A stretch of 64,000 bases of DNA from Pontibacter cellulosilyticus (GTDB lineage Bacteria > Bacteroidota > Bacteroidia > Cytophagales > Hymenobacteraceae), in assembly GCF_014306105.1 (NCBI RefSeq), contig NZ_JACRVF010000008.1:34100-98099 (forward strand), read 5' to 3'. The position numbers were made by a program, and so were the translations under genes. Below the pieces are notes generated by a model. It was not told the origin of the DNA. It did not search any database and saw only the letters and a program-made list of their open reading frames with translations. Below are positions 1 through 8,836 of this stretch, in pieces. Numbering within the stretch: the stretch's first letter is position 1; each line of letters starts with the position of its first letter.

Positions 1-1152
1 ACGCCCGGAGGTGAAAAAGCGGCTGATTTTATCGCAAATGAATTCGAGAAGACTAAGCTTAAACCTTTGCCTGGCGAAGTAGATTTTAAGCAAACGTTTA
101 AAGTATACCACATGTCTCCGGCTACCATTACCGTTAGCCTTAACGGAGAAGCGCAGCCTGCCGAGAACCTGTTTTCCAGAACAAACCACCAGCAAATAAA
201 CTGGACAAACCCGGAGGGAGTAGAGGTAGTTGCGATCACAGAGGCAGAGGACTTCAGAAAAGCCTTTGGCCAGGTTAGCAGACTGGAGAAAGATGCACTG
301 GTGCTGGTACACCCAAAGCATAAGAGCATGTTCACTGCTTACCAGCGCCACCTGCGCAACGGCTCTGTGCTTAAAGAAACCGGCACAGGCACGAGCAAAG
401 TATTTGTGCTAACGGAGCAAAGCACAGCCCCTGCTTTTACTGTAACTGCAGAGAATAAGATAGAAGAAAAGAAGCTGACGAATGTAGGAGGCATGATAGA
501 AGGCAAGCGTAAAAACGAGTATGTTGTTTTCTCGGGCCACTATGACCACATAGGCATACAGAAGCCAACCGACGGCGACAGCATTGCCAACGGCGCCGAC
601 GACGATGCCTCAGGCATTACAGCCATGATGACGCTGGCCAAACATTTTAAAAAGCAGGGCAAGCCAGAGCGCAGCATCCTGTTTGTAGCCTTTGCGGCAG
701 AAGAGATAGGCGGCTATGGCTCCAGGCATTTTTCTGAGCAACTAAACCCTGAAGAGATTGTGGCTATGTTTAACATCGAGATGGTAGGCAAACCTTCTAA
801 ATTCGGACCAAATAGTGCTTACTTAACCGGATTCGAAAGATCTAACTTAGGGGAGCTCATGCAAAACAACCTGCAAGGCACTACCTACAGCATTCACCCG
901 GACCCATACCCGGAGCAGAATCTTTTTTACCGTTCCGACAATGCCACCCTTGCCCGCTTAGGCGTTCCAGCTCACACTATCTCTTCGGTGCAGATAGATA
1001 AAGACAAAACTTACCATACTGTTAATGATGAGTTTGAACAACTGGACATGGCACACATGACAAGTATGATCAAAGCCATTGCCACTGCCTCTAAAAGCGT
1101 AGTTAACGGTAAAGACACCCCAACCAGAGTAGACAAGACGCAAGTGCAGTAA
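1..1152 (+). CDS. M28 family zinc metallopeptidase, N-terminus cut by window edge
   Basis: The reading frame is already open at base 1, so the start and probably about 100 residues lie outside the window. The visible 383 residues contain the M28 aminopeptidase core: HYDHIG (first metal His), NGADDDASG (bridging Asp), FAAEEIGG (catalytic Glu plus metal Glu), NIEMVGKP, and a late HTISS His. Such enzymes are usually exported di-zinc exopeptidases that take N-terminal residues off peptides. The signal peptide cannot be seen here. A strong hairpin follows the stop, so this is the end of a transcription unit. The family call is secure; the substrate is unknown. Confidence 0.9.
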   Translation, partial: TPGGEKAADFIANEFEKTKLKPLPGEVDFKQTFKVYHMSPATITVSLNGEAQPAENLFSRTNHQQINWTNPEGVEVVAITEAEDFRKAFGQVSRLEKDALVLVHPKHKSMFTAYQRHLRNGSVLKETGTGTSKVFVLTEQSTAPAFTVTAENKIEEKKLTNVGGMIEGKRKNEYVVFSGHYDHIGIQKPTDGDSIANGADDDASGITAMMTLAKHFKKQGKPERSILFVAFAAEEIGGYGSRHFSEQLNPEEIVAMFNIEMVGKPSKFGPNSAYLTGFERSNLGELMQNNLQGTTYSIHPDPYPEQNLFYRSDNATLARLGVPAHTISSVQIDKDKTYHTVNDEFEQLDMAHMTSMIKAIATASKSVVNGKDTPTRVDKTQVQ

Positions 1153-1180
1153 TTGCACTGATATTCGTGAAATAAATTAT

Positions 1181-1209
1181 AAAGGCGCTCCTAACAGGGC
1201 GCCTTTCTT
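1181..1209 (+). terminator. Rho-independent terminator after M28 peptidase
   Basis: An 8-bp perfect stem (AAAGGCGC / GCGCCTTT) with a 10-nt loop ends in a short T-rich run, 28 bases after the stop codon of the peptidase. Confidence 0.75.
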
Positions 1210-1309
1210 ACATTATATTCACCCATAACTTAGTGTTATTCACATATTTACAAACAAATAAAACTATCCTTCACAATTTTATACTCGTATAAAAAAAGTA
1301 TAAAGTATA

Positions 1310-2752
1310 ATGAAGTTAATTATAGTATATATATTATTCCTCCTTTACTCAATACCTGTTATTTCTCAAGAACCTCAATTTAGTTGGGGAGAAAAGATAA
1401 ACCGCAAGTTTGGACAGCTAGAGAATATGGAAATAATAGGGGTTGACAAGGATGGCTTTTTTGCAACTTACACAGTTAACAACCAAATAACCTTGGAGCA
1501 TTACAATCCTGATCACGAACGCTTCTGGACAACGGCACTCTCTCCTAAAACCAATGATGGCAAAAGCGCAAAATTCCACTGCGTGGAAATGCTGAAAGGA
1601 GATTTATATATGCTATCCTACAACACAACTGGCAACTCAACCCGTGTCTACTCCCAGAAAATAAGCCATAACGGGAATTACGCACCTGACATAGAACTGA
1701 TAGCTCAAAGCAACAAAGGAGACAATGTTTTAATGGCAAAAGCTCCGGATGATGCGGCATTTGCTGTAGCCGTTAATGGTGAGGACAGCCATACTATTTC
1801 GCTATTTTCGCACGAACTTGTTCCCCGCTGGACAAGTACCATCAAATACAAAGGCAACGCAGAGGAACTGCTCGTGCAACCAGACGGAACCACCTACTTG
1901 TTAACCAAAGCCCCGGCAGCAGCACCGGCAACCACAGCTTATTATCTTTATCAGTTTAATTCAGAAACAGGTAAAAGCAGCGAACTGGTGCTCGGCCACA
2001 CGGAATATCGGCCAATAAGAGCTAAAATGGCTGCTGTTTCGGGTAATATAGTAGCAGTAACTGGCTATGTTTCACCATCTAACTCTGTAGCCAGCCACAA
2101 TCCGGAGCCCATCGGCACTTTTTTGTATCGGATAGATAAACGTCATTTCCAGGACCGCTTTGCATCTTATGCTCCATTTAGCAAAAAGTTTATAAGCGAG
2201 TATAAACGTTTAAAACCAGACAACGATAACAGTCAGCGCCTTAGAAACCTGCATTTAGATAAAGCTATTCCTACTCCGGATGGTGGTTTATACTTGCTAG
2301 GCGAAGTATGCGAAACCGAAAACAGGGCGGGTACCTTTGTGTATCATAACAATGATATTTTGGTTATAAAACTCCGAAAAAACGGCTCTACAGCTTTTAC
2401 AACAAGTATAAACAAACTCCAAAGCGGCACTAACATGCAAAATACCATCCGCTCATACTTTGCAGCTGTTGTACAAGATACCCTGCGGATACTTTACTTG
2501 GACTTTGAGTTTAAAAACCAGGCTGATGATAAAATTGCTATGTACAGCCCAAGATCATCTTTGAAAACTCCGGTTATGGTAAGCGTACATCCAGATGGTG
2601 CCAAAACAGTAAAACCCCTGCACACAACTAAAACAGGTAGCGCTCACGGCTTTTACCTCCGCCCCTGCTCCGCCTATACAGTAAATAACAATGAGTACAT
2701 TGTAATTGGTATGGGGCCGGATTTTTATAGGTATGGCCGAATGAAGTTCTAA
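1310..2752 (+). CDS. Secreted protein of unknown function, 480 aa
   Basis: The protein starts with a typical Sec signal peptide (charged MK, hydrophobic stretch to about residue 18, cleavage near ISQ-EP). The rest has no membrane segment. It contains repeated short segments of the form hydrophobic-D-G/N-hydrophobic (for example VDKDGFFATY, VQPDGTTYLL, PTPDGGLYLLG), which resemble blades of a beta-propeller. I infer a periplasmic or surface propeller protein and recognise no named family. The ATG at 1310 is directly preceded by two AAGTATAA-like motifs and no clear Shine-Dalgarno. It is flanked by a terminator upstream and a promoter-like box downstream, so it is probably monocistronic. Confidence 0.75.
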   Translation: MKLIIVYILFLLYSIPVISQEPQFSWGEKINRKFGQLENMEIIGVDKDGFFATYTVNNQITLEHYNPDHERFWTTALSPKTNDGKSAKFHCVEMLKGDLYMLSYNTTGNSTRVYSQKISHNGNYAPDIELIAQSNKGDNVLMAKAPDDAAFAVAVNGEDSHTISLFSHELVPRWTSTIKYKGNAEELLVQPDGTTYLLTKAPAAAPATTAYYLYQFNSETGKSSELVLGHTEYRPIRAKMAAVSGNIVAVTGYVSPSNSVASHNPEPIGTFLYRIDKRHFQDRFASYAPFSKKFISEYKRLKPDNDNSQRLRNLHLDKAIPTPDGGLYLLGEVCETENRAGTFVYHNNDILVIKLRKNGSTAFTTSINKLQSGTNMQNTIRSYFAAVVQDTLRILYLDFEFKNQADDKIAMYSPRSSLKTPVMVSVHPDGAKTVKPLHTTKTGSAHGFYLRPCSAYTVNNNEYIVIGMGPDFYRYGRMKF

Positions 2753-2876
2753 AGCATACTCCTTTTAATCTTTACGGCAAGTATAAACACCACCATGCAT
2801 GCGAAGGCTACGCAAAGCACACTGGCTCTAAATTACACTTAATCCCTAAAATCCTCTTAATCTGCAGTTAAATGCT

Positions 2877-2884
2877 TATATTTG
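2877..2884 (+). promoter_or_regulatory. Candidate Bacteroidota -7 box (TATATTTG)
   Basis: An exact match to TAnnTTTG lies 32 bases before the ATG of the propeller-amidohydrolase gene. No convincing -33 TTTG is present at the usual distance, so this rests on the -7 match and position only. Confidence 0.4.
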
Positions 2885-2916
2885 AGGAACAACTAAACTA
2901 ACTTTTTCACCCTACC

Positions 2917-5900
2917 ATGAAGAAACGTACTTATCTGAGTATGATTCTGGCGGCGGCTTTGGCCTTACCTTTAGGCACCGCATCAGCTCAGGACAAAAAA
3001 GATGACAAAAAGTGGAAAGTGGATACTGCCCACGGAAAAGAAAAAGAAATTACCGTTACTACCGACGAAGGCACCTGGATGAGCCTGGATGTAAGTCCGG
3101 ATGGCAAGGAGATTGTGTTCGATTTGCTGGGCGACATCTACATTATGCCAATTTCAGGTGGCAAAGCGAAACTGCTACGTACAGGCCGCGCTTACGAAGT
3201 GCAGCCACGTTTCAGTCCGGATGGTCAGTTTATCTCTTTCACTTCGGATGCAGGCGGAGGCGATAACATCTGGATCATGAAGCGCGACGGCTCGGATGCT
3301 AAACAAATCACAACAGAGAACTTCCGCTTACTAAACAATGCTGTTTGGACGCCGGATGGCCAGTACCTGATTGCGCGTAAGCACTATACCAACACCCGCT
3401 CATTGGGTGCCGGCGAGATGTGGATGTACCACAGATCAGGCGGAGCTGGTGTGCAGCTTACCAAGCGTAAAAACGACCAGCAGGATGCCGGCGAGCCGTT
3501 TGTTTCACCAGACGGAAAGTATGTATACTACTCTGAGGACATGAGTGGTGGCTCTACTTTCGAGTATAACAAAGACCCGAACGGTCAGATCTACGTGATC
3601 CGCAGGGTAGACCGTAACACAGGCGAGATCGAGAATATTGTAACCGGTAACGGCGGTTCTGTTCGCCCAACCATCTCTAGAGATGGCAAGCACATTGCCT
3701 TTGTGCGTCGTGTGCGTACCAAGTCAGTGCTGTTTGTGCAAGACCTGAAAACCGGCGAGCAATGGCCGCTCACCGATAACCTGAGCAAAGACCAGCAGGA
3801 AGCATGGGCTATTTTCGGCGTGTATCCGTCTTTCTCCTGGACTCCAGACAACAAGAGCATTGTGTACTGGGCTAATGGTAAGATCAATAAGGTAGATGTT
3901 GCTTCGCAGAAAGTTACCAACATCCCTTTCGAAGCTACTGCCACGCATTACATTGCCGATGCCGTGCGTCACGACTTTAGCAAGAACGGTGGTGTGTCGC
4001 CAAAGCAGTTCGAAGCCAAGGCTATCCGCCATGCAGTAACTTCTCCGGATGGTAAGTTGTTAGTGTTTAACGCTGCCGGCCACATCTACAAGAAAGAACT
4101 TCCAAACGGGAAGCCGGAGCGCATTACCAACAGCACAGATTTCGAGTTTTATCCTGCCTTCTCTCCGGATGGCAAGTACATCGTGTACTCCACCTGGAAC
4201 GATGATAATTACAGCACGCTGATGAAGCTGGACATCCGTAAGAAGAACCCGAAGCCAACCAAGCTTACTTCTGAAAAAGGATTCTACTCAAACCCGGTGT
4301 TCTCGCCAAACGGTAAGTATATCGTTTACAACAAAGAAGGCGGCAACAACCATATGGGTTATGCGCACGGCAACGAGCGTGGTATTTACTACATGTCTAC
4401 CGATGGCGGCAAGCCGACTTTTGTACAGAAAAACGGTTCTTCACCACTTTTCAATGCTACTTCTGATCGTATTTTCTTCACGGCACGTGCCGGTGACAAA
4501 TATGCTTTTAAGAGCGTAGACCTGAACGGAAAGGAAGAACAGACGCACTATACTTCCAAGTATACGGAGCAATTCTACCCAAGCCCGGATAACAAGTGGA
4601 TTGCGTTTGTGGAGCTGTTCAATGGTTATGTGGCTCCGTTCACAGCCAACGGCTCTGGCCTAGATCTAAGTGCCGAAACAAAAGCAGTTCCGGTTGCCCG
4701 CTTCACCCGCGACGCTGGTACCAGTGTGCATTGGTCAGGCGACAGCAAAAAAGTGAATTGGGTACTGGGCGATGAGTATTTCTCAAACGATTTGAAAGAT
4801 CGTTTCACGTTTGTAGAAGGCGCTCCGGATAAACTGCCTGCAATCGACACCACCGGCACAAAGATCGGTCTGGTGCTGAACACAGACACGCCGGAAGGAA
4901 AAGTAGCCTTCACAAATGCCCGCATCATTACCATGAAAGGCGACGAAGTGATTGAAGGCGGAACGATTGTAGTGGACGGCAGCCGCATTGTGGCCGTTGG
5001 CAAAAACGTAACCGTACCGAAAGACGCTAAAGTGATAGACGCTGCCGGTAAAACCATCATGCCTGGTTTGGTGGATGTGCACGCACACCTGGGCACGTTC
5101 CGTTTGGGCATGAGCCCGCAGAAGCAATGGTCATACTATGCCAACCTGGCTTACGGTGTGACTACTACCCACGACCCATCTTCTACTACAGAAATGGTAT
5201 TCAGCCAGTCGGAAGCCGTGAAAGCCGGTACGATGGTGGGGCCGCGTATCTTCTCTACAGGTACTATCCTTTACGGTGCCGATGGCAACTTTAAAGCCGT
5301 AGTAAACGGCATTGACGATGCCCGTTCGCACCTGCGCCGATTAAAGGCAATCGGTGGGTTCTCGGTGAAAAGCTACAACCAGCCACGCCGTGAGCAGCGC
5401 CAGCAGATCATTCAGGCTGCCCGCGAACTGGACATGACGGTGGTTCCGGAAGGCGGTTCTACGTTCTTCCACAACATGAGCATGATTCTGGACGGACACT
5501 CGGGCATTGAGCACAACATTCCGGTTGCGCCGCTTTACAAAGATGTGGTAGAAGTATGGAAAGCCTCAGAAACAGGCTATACTCCTACCCTGATCGTGAA
5601 CTATGGCGGTAACTCCGGCGAATACTACTGGTACCAGAAAACCAACGCCTGGGACAAAGAGCGACTCCTGAAATTCACGCCACGTTCTATCATCGATGGC
5701 CGTTCACGCAGAGTTACGCTTGTGCCAGACGAAGAGTATAAGCACGGTCACATCCTGACTTCTGAAGCCTGCAAGCAGTTAACAGATGCCGGTGTGAAAG
5801 TGAACTTGGGTGCTCACGGTCAGTTGCAGGGCTTAGGTGCGCATTGGGAACTATGGATGCTACAGCAAGGCGGCATGACCAACCTGGAAGCTCTTCGCGC

Positions 5901-6216
5901 TGCTACTTTGAACGGTGCTGAGTACCTGGGCATGGGCAATGAAATCGGCTCTTTAGAGGCTGGCAAATTAGCCGACCTAATCGTGCTGGATCAGAACCCG
6001 CTGGAGAGCATCCAAAATACAGAGCACGTGAAGTATACGATGGTAAATGGCCGTCTGTACGATGCCGCTACCATGGCTGAAATGGGTAACTACAACAAGC
6101 AACCAGGCAAGTTCTGGTGGGAAAACAGCCGCACTGCCACCGCATTCGACTGGCACGAAGGTACAGACACCCGCTTCGAAGGTATTGCCGGTGAGCATTG
6201 TACTTGCCGTCATTAA
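2917..6216 (+). CDS. TolB-like propeller / amidohydrolase fusion protein, exported, 1099 aa
   Basis: A signal peptide (about residues 1-25, ending SAQ) is followed by some 600 residues with many WD40-like PD40 repeats. These carry the recurring SPDGK/SPDGQ turn that marks TolB-type beta-propellers. The C-terminal 450 residues are an amidohydrolase: MPGLVDVHAHLG with the HxH metal pair near residue 722, a VKSY lysine segment, GHSGIEHN, and the usual GSLEAGKLADLIVL ending. The place where many relatives have a metal-binding Asp reads LGAHGQLQGLGAHW, so ligand use may differ. This periplasmic fusion is known in Bacteroidota. A peptide, cyclic amide or similar substrate is possible but cannot be deduced. 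A hairpin terminator follows. Confidence 0.9.
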   Translation: MKKRTYLSMILAAALALPLGTASAQDKKDDKKWKVDTAHGKEKEITVTTDEGTWMSLDVSPDGKEIVFDLLGDIYIMPISGGKAKLLRTGRAYEVQPRFSPDGQFISFTSDAGGGDNIWIMKRDGSDAKQITTENFRLLNNAVWTPDGQYLIARKHYTNTRSLGAGEMWMYHRSGGAGVQLTKRKNDQQDAGEPFVSPDGKYVYYSEDMSGGSTFEYNKDPNGQIYVIRRVDRNTGEIENIVTGNGGSVRPTISRDGKHIAFVRRVRTKSVLFVQDLKTGEQWPLTDNLSKDQQEAWAIFGVYPSFSWTPDNKSIVYWANGKINKVDVASQKVTNIPFEATATHYIADAVRHDFSKNGGVSPKQFEAKAIRHAVTSPDGKLLVFNAAGHIYKKELPNGKPERITNSTDFEFYPAFSPDGKYIVYSTWNDDNYSTLMKLDIRKKNPKPTKLTSEKGFYSNPVFSPNGKYIVYNKEGGNNHMGYAHGNERGIYYMSTDGGKPTFVQKNGSSPLFNATSDRIFFTARAGDKYAFKSVDLNGKEEQTHYTSKYTEQFYPSPDNKWIAFVELFNGYVAPFTANGSGLDLSAETKAVPVARFTRDAGTSVHWSGDSKKVNWVLGDEYFSNDLKDRFTFVEGAPDKLPAIDTTGTKIGLVLNTDTPEGKVAFTNARIITMKGDEVIEGGTIVVDGSRIVAVGKNVTVPKDAKVIDAAGKTIMPGLVDVHAHLGTFRLGMSPQKQWSYYANLAYGVTTTHDPSSTTEMVFSQSEAVKAGTMVGPRIFSTGTILYGADGNFKAVVNGIDDARSHLRRLKAIGGFSVKSYNQPRREQRQQIIQAARELDMTVVPEGGSTFFHNMSMILDGHSGIEHNIPVAPLYKDVVEVWKASETGYTPTLIVNYGGNSGEYYWYQKTNAWDKERLLKFTPRSIIDGRSRRVTLVPDEEYKHGHILTSEACKQLTDAGVKVNLGAHGQLQGLGAHWELWMLQQGGMTNLEALRAATLNGAEYLGMGNEIGSLEAGKLADLIVLDQNPLESIQNTEHVKYTMVNGRLYDAATMAEMGNYNKQPGKFWWENSRTATAFDWHEGTDTRFEGIAGEHCTCRH

Positions 6217-6230
6217 GAGGTTAAAGTATA

Positions 6231-6270
6231 AAAAAGCGGCTGCTCCTAGTGGGGCAGCCGCTTTTTGTTT
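6231..6270 (+). terminator. Rho-independent terminator
   Basis: A perfect 13-bp stem (6231-6243 with 6254-6266, core GCGGCTGC) with T-rich tail lies 14 bases after the amidohydrolase stop. It is preceded by AAAGTATAAA. Confidence 0.85.
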
Positions 6271-6328
6271 TTTATAGGTGCGAGAGAACTTAGGATATGA
6301 AACAACCTAAGCTATACTCCTTGAGGCT

Positions 6329-6846
6329 AGACTGTCCCCTTGAGGGGACTATAGGGGTGTAATCGTGCACAAGAAAATTAATTTCAAAGTATTCGCTGCT
6401 TTTCTATAATCCAATGCTCGATAGCCCTCAGCACATTATTCATATTTCTTTTTACTTCCTTATCATCAATTCTTATAAACTGCACTCCATATTGCTCTAG
6501 TTCAGCCTGGCGCTTTACATCATACTTATAGTTTTGATTATGGCTATCACCATCAATCTCTATAGCTAATTGAAGCTCGTGCGAGTAAAAGTCAACTATA
6601 AAATCCAGCATAGGTACCTGCCGGTGGAATTGATAGCCGAGAAGCTTTCTCTCTTTTATTTCCTGCCACAATAGGATCTCAGACAAGGTGCTATTCTTTC
6701 TCAACTCACGAGCCTTCGCCTTTAAGTCTTCTCTGTATGGTATGATCCTGTTTTTGGTCAAGGTCAACTACTTTTCGGATTGTTAAATACTCTGGAAAAA
6801 GTTAGGGAACGATTACACCCCTGTAGTCCCCTCAAGGGGACAGTCT
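6329..6846. mobile_element. Putative DUF559-carrying element bounded by 37-bp inverted repeats
   Basis: Bases 6329-6365 and 6810-6846 are inverted copies of each other with a single mismatch in 37. Each arm contains its own small palindrome (TCCCCTTGAGGGGA) followed inward by a GGGTGTAATCG segment. The only gene between them is the DUF559 protein gene, which leaves 18 and 42 bases to the arms. I see no target-site duplication and no transposase. That this unit moves is an inference from the repeats and from a similarly built gene-less unit at 27108-27313. Confidence 0.5.
6384..6767 (-). CDS. DUF559 (endonuclease-like) protein, 127 aa
   Basis: This is a full-length member of the DUF559 family, whose fold belongs to the Vsr/restriction-endonuclease-like group. 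Visible features are an N-terminal basic helix (ARELRKNSTLSEILLWQEI), then FHRQVPMLDFIVDFYSHEL and LAIEIDGDSH. The D-(x)n-E-I-D arrangement gives the likely PD-(D/E)xK-type metal site. Standalone DUF559 genes are common in Bacteroidota and their cellular role is not established. The gene sits alone between two inverted-repeat arms and has no neighbouring methyltransferase or helicase. A repair or repeat-processing nuclease is the most reasonable guess. Confidence 0.85.
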   Translation of the reverse strand: MTLTKNRIIPYREDLKAKARELRKNSTLSEILLWQEIKERKLLGYQFHRQVPMLDFIVDFYSHELQLAIEIDGDSHNQNYKYDVKRQAELEQYGVQFIRIDDKEVKRNMNNVLRAIEHWIIEKQRIL

Positions 6847-6917
6847 GCTTTTGAAAAACATACTTTTCTCGCGCAATTTCTACTTTATTACTTCAATCAT
6901 TAACTAACAATCAGCAA

Positions 6918-8099
6918 CTACTCCTTCACCGCTGCCAGCACCCTTTTAAACAACTCATTCTGCTTGCCATCGTGCCAGCGCCATACTATAACTATATCAT
7001 GCTCTGGATCAATCCATATCGTATTCTGCCCGGCGCCTAAGGCTGCATAGCTGGTGGTGGGGGCATCAGGCCATGCTTTACCTTCGGTATTGAGCCACCA
7101 CAGGTAACCGTAGTCCGGGCCAACTGTTCCGCGTGTGGTTGCTTCTTTAACCCATTGCTCAGAAATAAGCTGCTTGTCTTCCCAGCGGCCGTTGCGCAGG
7201 AATAGGTAGCCGAAGCGTGCCTCATCGCGGGTACTAATCCAGAGGCCACCACCCCAGCGCGTGCCGCCACTCACCGATGGCATCTGCTTTCCGTTTATCT
7301 CTATGATAGAATTTCTGTACGGTACCCACTTCCAGGTTTCAGAGGCATCAATCGGATCCATGATCTCATCTTCCAGCACCTCCGGCAACGGCTTCTCCCA
7401 CAGGCGCAGCAACGATAAGGCAAAGCGGTTTATTCGGGTGTCATTGTATTCATAAAAGTTGCCCGGTTCCTGAATCTCGCGTGGTTTTCGTTCTCCACGG
7501 CCATAAGCTTCTTTGCCTATAAAATCATCTTTTTTGCCCCACATCTCACCCTGCCACTCCGATGTTTGGCGGGCATGGTGCTCCCAGGTTATCTTGCTGT
7601 TTTGCTCCGAAGTATAGCCGCCATCTTTCACATACTTTGCCACCGGGTCATTTATACTTTGGATCATTCCCCGATCTATTGTCAAACCAAGTATAGTAGA
7701 CAAGAAGCTCTTGGCAACACTATAAGTAGGATCTGCGGCTTTGGTATCGCCCCACTCTGCCACAATGTAACCGTCTTTGAGAATAATGCCATTGGTGTTG
7801 GCTCTTGTAGCTGGCAATGGGCCAAGCGGTTCTCCGAATATCTCTTTTTGGGTAGAGAAGTCTTTTTCGATCTGGGTCGTTTCCTGCATCTTCGCCCACT
7901 CCACAGCCTCTTGCAGCAAGGCAGGATCCATGCCTACTTCTTCCGGCTTTCTCCGCTCCCAATTGTCACCTTTTTCGGGGTAATAATATTTGCTTTCGGA
8001 AGTTTGCGCTTGAGCAGTTGAAGTGGTTTGCTGTGGTTGCTGCTGGCAGGCTGACAGACCTAGCGCCAGCACCAAGGCAAAAACGGTGTTCTTAAACAT
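6918..8099 (-). CDS. Serine hydrolase lipoprotein (class C beta-lactamase-like fold), 393 aa
   Basis: The N-terminus is a lipoprotein signal with lipobox LSAC (Cys18), so it is probably anchored in a membrane facing the periplasm. The catalytic SxxK motif is SVAK (residues 127-130), the Tyr-Asn element is YND near 218, and a late WRWHDG supplies the third conserved region. This family (Pfam Beta-lactamase) includes D-aminopeptidases, esterases and PBP-like proteins. Real beta-lactamase activity is not implied. It lies divergent from the FrnE-like gene. Reading starts at the ATG directly before the lipoprotein signal. Confidence 0.88.
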   Translation of the reverse strand: MFKNTVFALVLALGLSACQQQPQQTTSTAQAQTSESKYYYPEKGDNWERRKPEEVGMDPALLQEAVEWAKMQETTQIEKDFSTQKEIFGEPLGPLPATRANTNGIILKDGYIVAEWGDTKAADPTYSVAKSFLSTILGLTIDRGMIQSINDPVAKYVKDGGYTSEQNSKITWEHHARQTSEWQGEMWGKKDDFIGKEAYGRGERKPREIQEPGNFYEYNDTRINRFALSLLRLWEKPLPEVLEDEIMDPIDASETWKWVPYRNSIIEINGKQMPSVSGGTRWGGGLWISTRDEARFGYLFLRNGRWEDKQLISEQWVKEATTRGTVGPDYGYLWWLNTEGKAWPDAPTTSYAALGAGQNTIWIDPEHDIVIVWRWHDGKQNELFKRVLAAVKE

Positions 8100-8205
8100 A
8101 GCTTTCAGGATGTGTTATACTTGCTCAATCTACAAAATTGGCTGCACATGTTCTAAACAAATGTGGTGCTTAGGCGGTAAAACTTATGATCTAGAAGTAA
8201 AGCCA

Positions 8206-8811
8206 ATGCTACAAATAAAAGTATATTCCGACTTTGTATGCCCTTACTGCTTTTTTGGTGAAGTGGTGCTGGAGCGGGCATTAGCCGGAATAGAAAAGAG
8301 AGATAAAGTTGATGTTGAATGGATGTCTTTCGAGCTAAGGCCGGAACCCACTCCTACGCTTAAACCAGAAGGAAAGTATCTGCAAACTACTTGGAAGAAC
8401 TCAGTTTATCCGATGTCGGAACAGTTAGGGATAAATATTGTGCTGCCCAAGGTATCGCCACAACCCTATACCCACCTGGCATTTGAGGGCTACCAGTATG
8501 CCAAAAAACACGGCTTAGGCGAAAAATATACAGACAGAATGTTCCGAGCCTTCTTTCAGGAGGAATTAAATATTGGGGAGATAGATGTACTAACTGATCT
8601 GGCAGCAGAGATTGGCCTCGACAGAGTGGAATTCAGGGAGGTACTTGAAAGCCGGAAGTATAAAGAAGAGCACCAGCAAGCACTAAAACATGCTTATGAA
8701 GATGTAGGTGTTCAGGCGGTACCAACCTTTATTATCGGTAACAAAATCGTGCGTGGGCTTCTGCGCGAAGAGGACCTGCGAAGGCTTATAAAACTGGAGT
8801 TGGAAGAGTAA
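8206..8811 (+). CDS. FrnE-like DsbA family oxidoreductase, 201 aa
   Basis: This is a thioredoxin-fold protein with the CPYC active site at residues 12-15, right after the first strand, and the cis-proline segment VQAVPTFII near the C-terminus. It matches the cytoplasmic FrnE/2-hydroxychromene-isomerase-like branch of the DsbA family, which catalyses disulfide exchange or isomerisation. There is no signal peptide. The frame is open further upstream to 8023, but that part would overlap the divergent lipoprotein gene and has no family similarity, so the ATG at 8206 is chosen. The length of 201 aa is normal for the family. Confidence 0.88.
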   Translation: MLQIKVYSDFVCPYCFFGEVVLERALAGIEKRDKVDVEWMSFELRPEPTPTLKPEGKYLQTTWKNSVYPMSEQLGINIVLPKVSPQPYTHLAFEGYQYAKKHGLGEKYTDRMFRAFFQEELNIGEIDVLTDLAAEIGLDRVEFREVLESRKYKEEHQQALKHAYEDVGVQAVPTFIIGNKIVRGLLREEDLRRLIKLELEE

Positions 8812-8836
8812 GTCGTCCAACTCCAGCTTTATACTT

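Noticed and set aside
4626..5111. 161-aa open frame on the minus strand inside the amidohydrolase gene
   Set aside because: It is a shadow of a strongly coding frame with no motif or signal of its own.
8023..8205. 61-residue Cys-rich N-terminal extension of the FrnE-like protein
   Set aside because: It overlaps the divergent lipoprotein gene and is antisense to it. The DsbA fold begins at 8206.
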